Below are positions 59,376-64,000 of a stretch of 64,000 nucleotides of DNA, piece after piece. Under the pieces are notes generated by a model. It was given only the letters and a program-made list of their open reading frames with translations, was not told the DNA's origin and did no database searches. Source of the DNA: Neckera pumila (lineage: Eukaryota; Streptophyta; Bryopsida; Hypnales; Neckeraceae). The position numbers and the translations under genes are program-made. How positions within the stretch are numbered: the first letter of the stretch is position 1; each line of letters opens with the position of its first letter. The stretch lies in assembly GCA_963969595.1 (NCBI GenBank), contig OZ018415.1, forward strand, positions 7,192,001 to 7,256,000. The letters run 5' to 3'.

Positions 59376-60067
59376 TCAGGAAAGTGTCAATTTTAGATGT
59401 AGTTACTTTACCTTCAATGAGGATAAAAGTATTTATTGCTATCTAACTCCATTTGGCTTAAGGTACACTAGTCTAGTTCCATTTGCTTTCCAATTCCGTC
59501 AATAGACAAGCCCAAATGAATTACCTTGCTTTGGGCCCAATTCCGTCAAAAAACATCCAAATCCATTTTTTTTATGACCAAATAAAATTTTCTATGACAA
59601 CAATTGATAATGTGTTACTCCATTAATGGTAAATACTTAGTACTTGACTTGGTGGTTATGGTTTATTTATGGGACGTTTATGACTCTAGTCTATAGGCAG
59701 TTTTGTAATTTTAAAGCATTTGGCTTCAAAAAATTCACAAAAATTACAATTTTAATTGAAAAATTATAATTCCACTTGGATTTGATTTGTAAAATATAAG
59801 CACACCTTTGGAAAAATGCGCCCTTCTTGGAGTTGGCCCCAATATATTCAAATTGCAAGTTAGGGTGGTAATAGGGTTGTCTACTTTAGTAGGTAGAATT
59901 ACCCCAATGTATTCACTTTGTACCTATGCATAGGTCAATTTTTGCGCCTTGTTCCCGAAATAGTTTAGATTTTGTATTTCTACAATTGGGTAGCTTCATT
60001 TGGATTTCTTAGCTTTAGGCACTTGTTTTTTTTTTAATTTGGATTCATTTTTTCTATTCATATGTAA
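59376..60067. other. AT-rich intergenic stretch
   Basis: No gene or element ends identified. Confidence 0.5.
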
Positions 60068-60817
60068 GGGTGATTGCAAGAAATACTTCATGTTTTTGGC
60101 TCAAAAGTGCATTTTTTGGCCATAGGAATGGTAGTACTATGCAGTACAACAAGTACCATGTGTCTGCAACGTCCTTAGAGACCTAAATTGTTGATTTAGG
60201 GCGCCTATAGATCTAACTGTTGATTTAGTACCATAGACTGCTAGGAGTACTACAGAAGCCACTGGGAGCAAAAAATAGCAGAAAAGGAATCTAAGGACCT
60301 TTTTATTTTTAGTAATTAAAAAAAAATTCAAAATTCCAAAAAAAATCCATTTTTCTAAAGAAGATTGCATTGACATTGCACCAAAGAATTCATGTAGGAA
60401 AGCTTTCCCCTCTTCGTAACCTTCGCGTAAAAGAAGGTCACTTTGACCTCATGTGTGCAATTAACATGTTGCTATTTTCATAAAAACTCATTGTTTGTCC
60501 TTGTAATGTTAGTAGACCTCCATCATGCCCAATTTGTGGCTTCAAATTTGCATTTTGGGGTCAACAATAGGACTACACCCCCCCACCCCCCCACCCCCCA
60601 AATGACCAAGGTAGACACCCCATTGGGGGCAAGTTAAAAATAATAAACTAGTTTTAAATTTAAACAGAAAAAACTCAATGTCTGCAACTACAACATGTAT
60701 CTTTATTCCAAATTTCATGCCAAACAAGAAAATGATGCAAAAGTTATGAGCAAAAAACTACCCGTCCGAGGGCAAGGGGACAAAAAATTATAGAACAAGT
60801 GTTTCTTGCAATCACCC
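60068..60817. mobile_element. Element of about 750 bp with 20-bp terminal inverted repeats
   Basis: The left end is GGGTGATTGCAAGAAATACT (60068) and the right end AGTGTTTCTTGCAATCACCC (to 60817), a near-perfect inverted repeat. The inner part is non-coding and includes a G/C homopolymer block (60576-60599). No clear target duplication. Confidence 0.75.
60576..60599 (-). other. G-run block, possible G-quadruplex on the minus strand
   Basis: C-runs of 7, 7 and 6, separated by single A bases, on the plus strand (60578-60599). On the minus strand these are three long G-runs that could supply four G-tracts. Confidence 0.5.
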
Positions 60818-61655
60818 ATTAATGTGTTTGTTTTTCTAAATTTTCTCAAGAATATATTTAGGATATTCAAACTTAGCAACAATTAATTTTTTTCCCAAAT
60901 TTTTCAAAAATAGTTGTACAATTTTGAAAATTTTAGACATGATCCAAATTTTTCCTATTTATTTCTAAAATTGACCTACACGTATGATATGCTAGTCTTA
61001 GGGCCAAAGTAATTTTCATGCTTTTTCTTCTTCCATGATTATTGGTAACAATGGATACTTTTTTTCATAACATTCTAGATCAATGGCAAGGTTGTACCTC
61101 TACAAGTCACAACACTTAACCCATAAAAGGCATTCCATGTTTTCTTTGGTCAAGCTTCATTAGATTTTTCTATTAAAACAAAAATATTTAGAATTCATAT
61201 TTTTTTGTATATTAATTTATACATATATATATATATATATACAAAGTTTAACTTCATTTTGTTAGAATTAAAAATACTAAAGTGGAATTCATATGTATTA
61301 ATTAATATAACTTCTTTATAAAAATGATAGTAATTACAAAAAGGCTTAAAACAATATGTTTTTTTGGCAAAACCAAAGAGGATATTGATAAATGCCATGG
61401 AATAATTGGTATGTTCTTTGAGTTCACACTAAGAAAAATCCAGTAGAAAAGATAAGAAGTGGTGTATTTTAAGCTTTCAAGATGCTACCTTCAAAAGGTA
61501 ACAAAAATTACTATTTCAATAATTTTGAAAAAAAGCAAAAGTTATAAAAGTTATGAAAAGTAGATTATTGGAACTAGTGAAGCTCCAAGACATTTAAAAC
61601 CAAGAGCTATATAGGCGTGAAATTCAAATTTGATCCTACAAATATGCCCCTCGGA
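60818..61655. other. AT-rich stretch with a short (TA)n run
   Basis: A (TA)n run lies at about 61223-61241. TTAACCCATAAAAGG at 61117 resembles the end of a TTAA-bounded element but no partner end was found. No gene. Confidence 0.45.
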
Positions 61656-62012
61656 CATAGAGAAAAAATCAGCCTTCCGGAGGGCTGCTCCACGAACTCC
61701 TTTAGTACCCTGAAATTTTGTTTATCGGGTCTAAAAAAATGAGTCTTTTCCCTATTTCCGCACAGCTGAAACTGTTGTGAACCCAAATTTACAAATTTAC
61801 AAATATTCAAAAAAAAAAAAATTGTTTTTCCATTTAAAAAAAATATTAAAAAAAAAAAAAAAAAAAATCTGTGAAATCTGATTGCTTTGGCCAACAGTCA
61901 TACACTCTGACTTCTCACCGGGGGCACTTTTCCAACTTGACAGGCCAAGCTTGAAATAGCTTGGCATGTCAACTTGGAACGGCCTACCAGAGGGCTGATT
62001 TTTGCTCTAGTG
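61656..62012. mobile_element. MITE family D, copy 2 (inverted relative to copy 1)
   Basis: The left end is CATAGAGAAAAAATCAGCC and the right end GGCTGATTTTTGCTCTAGTG. An inner end-hairpin, AGCCTTCCGGAGGGCT, lies at the left. CCCTATTTCCGCACAGCTGA, TACCCTGAAATTTTGTTTAT and CTTGACAGGCCAAGCTTG match copy 1 (35007-35387) in reverse. CACTAGAG ends suggest a CACTA-like origin. Confidence 0.78.
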
Positions 62013-62279
62013 TAGATTTGTCCTTTAACCTTGGAAGGATGGTGAGGACATTGTGTGTCCTTTGAATGGTCACCCATGCTTTGTGCATATTGAAGAATAG
62101 ATGATCTTTGTCTAATTTTTTGTGTTTGCATTTTTTTTGATTCCATAGCTACATCATTGAATTAAGTTCAAGACATTTTAGTGTATTTATTTATCACTTA
62201 TTATTTACAAAGATTAGTCTGTCAAAAAAATTGTACACTATCTAGTGGGTTTCAATACTTTGAGCAATATTATCTTAGA

Positions 62280-62769
62280 ACTTGATTTTGATATTCATAA
62301 TGATTTCTTTTGTTTTTCAAAAAAACTAACAAAATGAAGCTTCTAAAGTGCAATTCCTACTCTAGTTGGAAATTTTCAAAAAATCCTTAAATAAACATTT
62401 TTTTAGTGAAGTTTGCCAAATTGAGGATCTATAATTATATTTTTCAATATGGAATGACAAAATTTTTTCTTTATACTAAAATATTTTGCACTATAATGTA
62501 CTTCTACTCTAAAAATTTTAGATTTTTTTGAATATGATTTGTATTTGGTGTGATTTTCTTCATTTTCTTCAAAAATTTGTGGTAATTTGAAATTTTCACA
62601 AAAAAATTTAAAAATTTAATGAAAAATATTAGACATGTGGTTTTGTCTTTCAAAAACAAAACAAAAAGAATCCACTCATCAATAGAGAAGAGAACGGAGG
62701 ATACAAAGTGAGGGATTTTCAATTTGACTATATTGATGGTCATAGGAACCGTGCTAAGTTAGGGGTTAA
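62280..62769 (-). repeat. TTAA-bounded dispersed element A5 (diverged, inverted)
   Basis: On the minus strand it starts TTAACCCCTAACTTAGCACG at 62769 and follows A1 in order (ACATGTCTAATATTTTTCAT, ACACCAAATACAAATC, CCAACTAGAGTAGGAATTGC on the minus strand). The left limit is approximate; a second TTAACCTTGGAAGGATGG edge lies at 62029. Confidence 0.55.
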
Positions 62770-63361
62770 CCCCTTAAAGACTATGAGTACATATTTTGAA
62801 CAAAGAATGAACAGAAACATATCCAAACCTTACCAAAATGCGTTTTTTCATCCATCAATATTTTTTGAAGACTCTTGTATTAGTTCTTTAACATTTTTAC
62901 AATATAGATTATAAAGATTTTGTTTTGCAAATATTCTATAATTCAAAAGGTATTGGTAAGGTATAGTCTCAAAAAGTACCTTTTTTAATTCAAAAATAAT
63001 CCTTCAAAATTGACTTGAATCAAGAAATAATATAAAATTCTTCAAAAACCACTATGATTAGAACTCAACATTTTGAACTTATAGAAAAAAACATTTCTGT
63101 AAAAATCATAAATATTCAATCTACAATGGATTTTAGAAGGAATTTTCAATTTTTGGCTTCTAATTTTATTGCAAAATATGGGTTTGTGTATTTGTTGATC
63201 TAACTATATGGATGTGATCTATAAATCATATTTTACAACTATTATTCAAGAGCCATCATTAAAATATTGTTCTAGATTGCATTTTATAATAGATCTTTTC
63301 ATCTTCACAATTTTGGAAATTATCAAGACGCTACTCTGATCTTGTAGAGATTAAAGGTTAA
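62766..63361. repeat. TTAA-bounded element abutting A5 through a shared TTAA
   Basis: It starts TTAACCCCTTAAAGACT and ends GAGATTAAAGGTTAA. The starting TTAA (62766-62769) is the same four bases that bound A5, producing the palindrome TTAGGGGTTAACCCCTTAA. The body shows no clear match to A or B. Non-coding. Confidence 0.5.
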
Positions 63362-63419
63362 AGCTTGGTAAATATTGTAGAATGCATAGGCAAATAGAAG
63401 AAACTAACTATTAATATAG

Positions 63420-63663
63420 CATTAGATGACATTTGAGGGCATTGGAGGGCCATTTCGTGCCCGTTCCCAAATTTGGCCCGATTTTGTGAACAGGCGGTAC
63501 GGATTGTCAAAATTTTTTTTTCAAATTTCTTTCTTTCTTTCTTTTTCCTTTCAAAAATGATGTGGCACAGTCTTAGCCACATTAGCCAGCAGATATCCTA
63601 CATTCCCACAGTTTAAGAATGCAAGATAACTTGCAGTCTTTCAAAGGCCTCAAATTTCATCTA
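63420..63663 (-). mobile_element. MITE family C, copy C5 (inverted)
   Basis: It starts CATTAGATGACATTTGAGGG and ends GCCTCAAATTTCATCTAG (decayed). Inner blocks: CGTGCCCGTTCCCAAATTTG, GGCGGTACGGATTGTC, TGATGTGGCACAGTC. Belongs with C4. Confidence 0.8.
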
Positions 63664-64000
63664 GAAAAGAAACTTTCATTGAATTTGGAATCTAGATGTT
63701 CCTCTGAAGAACGTGACTTTAGTCTAGGAGTGCCACGAAATTGCAGCCCACTAAAAAATCTTCAAACAACATTAATGCCGCAGCCCCTCTCTCAAGCAAT
63801 GACCTCTCTAATGTAATCTTCTTCTCCGGTCCCAGGGCTATTATTTTATGGAAATTCTACTGTCAGTACCAACAAAACTTTCTATCTTCAGTTCAAGCTG
63901 TTGTGCAACAGAAACAAGAAAGGAGGTATTGTAGCTTTGCAAGAATGCTATCAATGTAGCAACTGTTTTGGTGTCGGATGCGGAAGTTTCAAACCGGAAA
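63664..64000 (+). other. Right-edge segment with a weak exon candidate
   Basis: Composition rises toward genic values. A pyrimidine-rich acceptor, CTTCTTCTCCGGTCCCAG (to 63836), precedes a frame that stays open to the window edge and includes CYQCSNCFGVGCGSF near its end. No known domain is recognised. Alternative plus-strand frames stop at 63816 and 63959. It could be the first visible exon of a gene to the right, or chance. Confidence 0.2.

Overview
This is a plant nuclear window. Evidence for a land plant: canonical GT-AG introns, a type-A (cytokinin-type) response regulator, a plant Spen-like RRM/SPOC protein, a Copia LTR retrotransposon, a Gypsy fragment whose primer-binding site resembles the Athila type, and many MITE-like elements. 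Introns are short (about 120-1060 bp), exons are moderately GC-rich and the intergenic DNA is very AT-rich. I cannot name the species or lineage from the sequence alone.

Layout. (1) Positions 1-8.6 kb hold the 3' nine exons of one plus-strand gene for a very large RNA-binding protein: four RRM-like domains, a proline-rich tract and a C-terminal SPOC domain. Its start lies left of the window. (2) 8.6-47.3 kb is an intergenic block built almost entirely of decayed mobile elements: a Gypsy gag-protease fragment at about 13.3-17.0 kb, a minus-strand Copia element with both LTRs at 17.96-24.19 kb that carries a 1.34 kb nested insertion, and many short terminal-inverted-repeat elements. (3) 47.35-50.9 kb holds the second gene, a five-exon type-A response regulator with a long GC-rich leader. 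(4) 51-64 kb is again repeat DNA, including two very long microsatellites and several near-perfect MITEs. A weak exon candidate touches the right edge.

The main non-genic result is a set of dispersed families not explained by ordinary annotation. The largest group is bounded by TTAA followed by C-rich ends (TTAAYCCCTAAA ... TTTAGGGRTTAA). At least ten long copies occur in both orientations, and two pairs abut by sharing a TTAA. A second family of about 270 bp (CATTAGA ... TCTAATG termini, with a conserved inner hairpin) has five copies. Several further one- or two-copy inverted-repeat elements lie between them.

The two genes are about 40 kb apart and show no operon-like relation. The first probably acts in nuclear RNA processing. 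The second is probably a phospho-accepting negative regulator in a His-Asp relay. A short motif around TAGGGTTT is shared between intron 1 of the first gene and the leader of the second.
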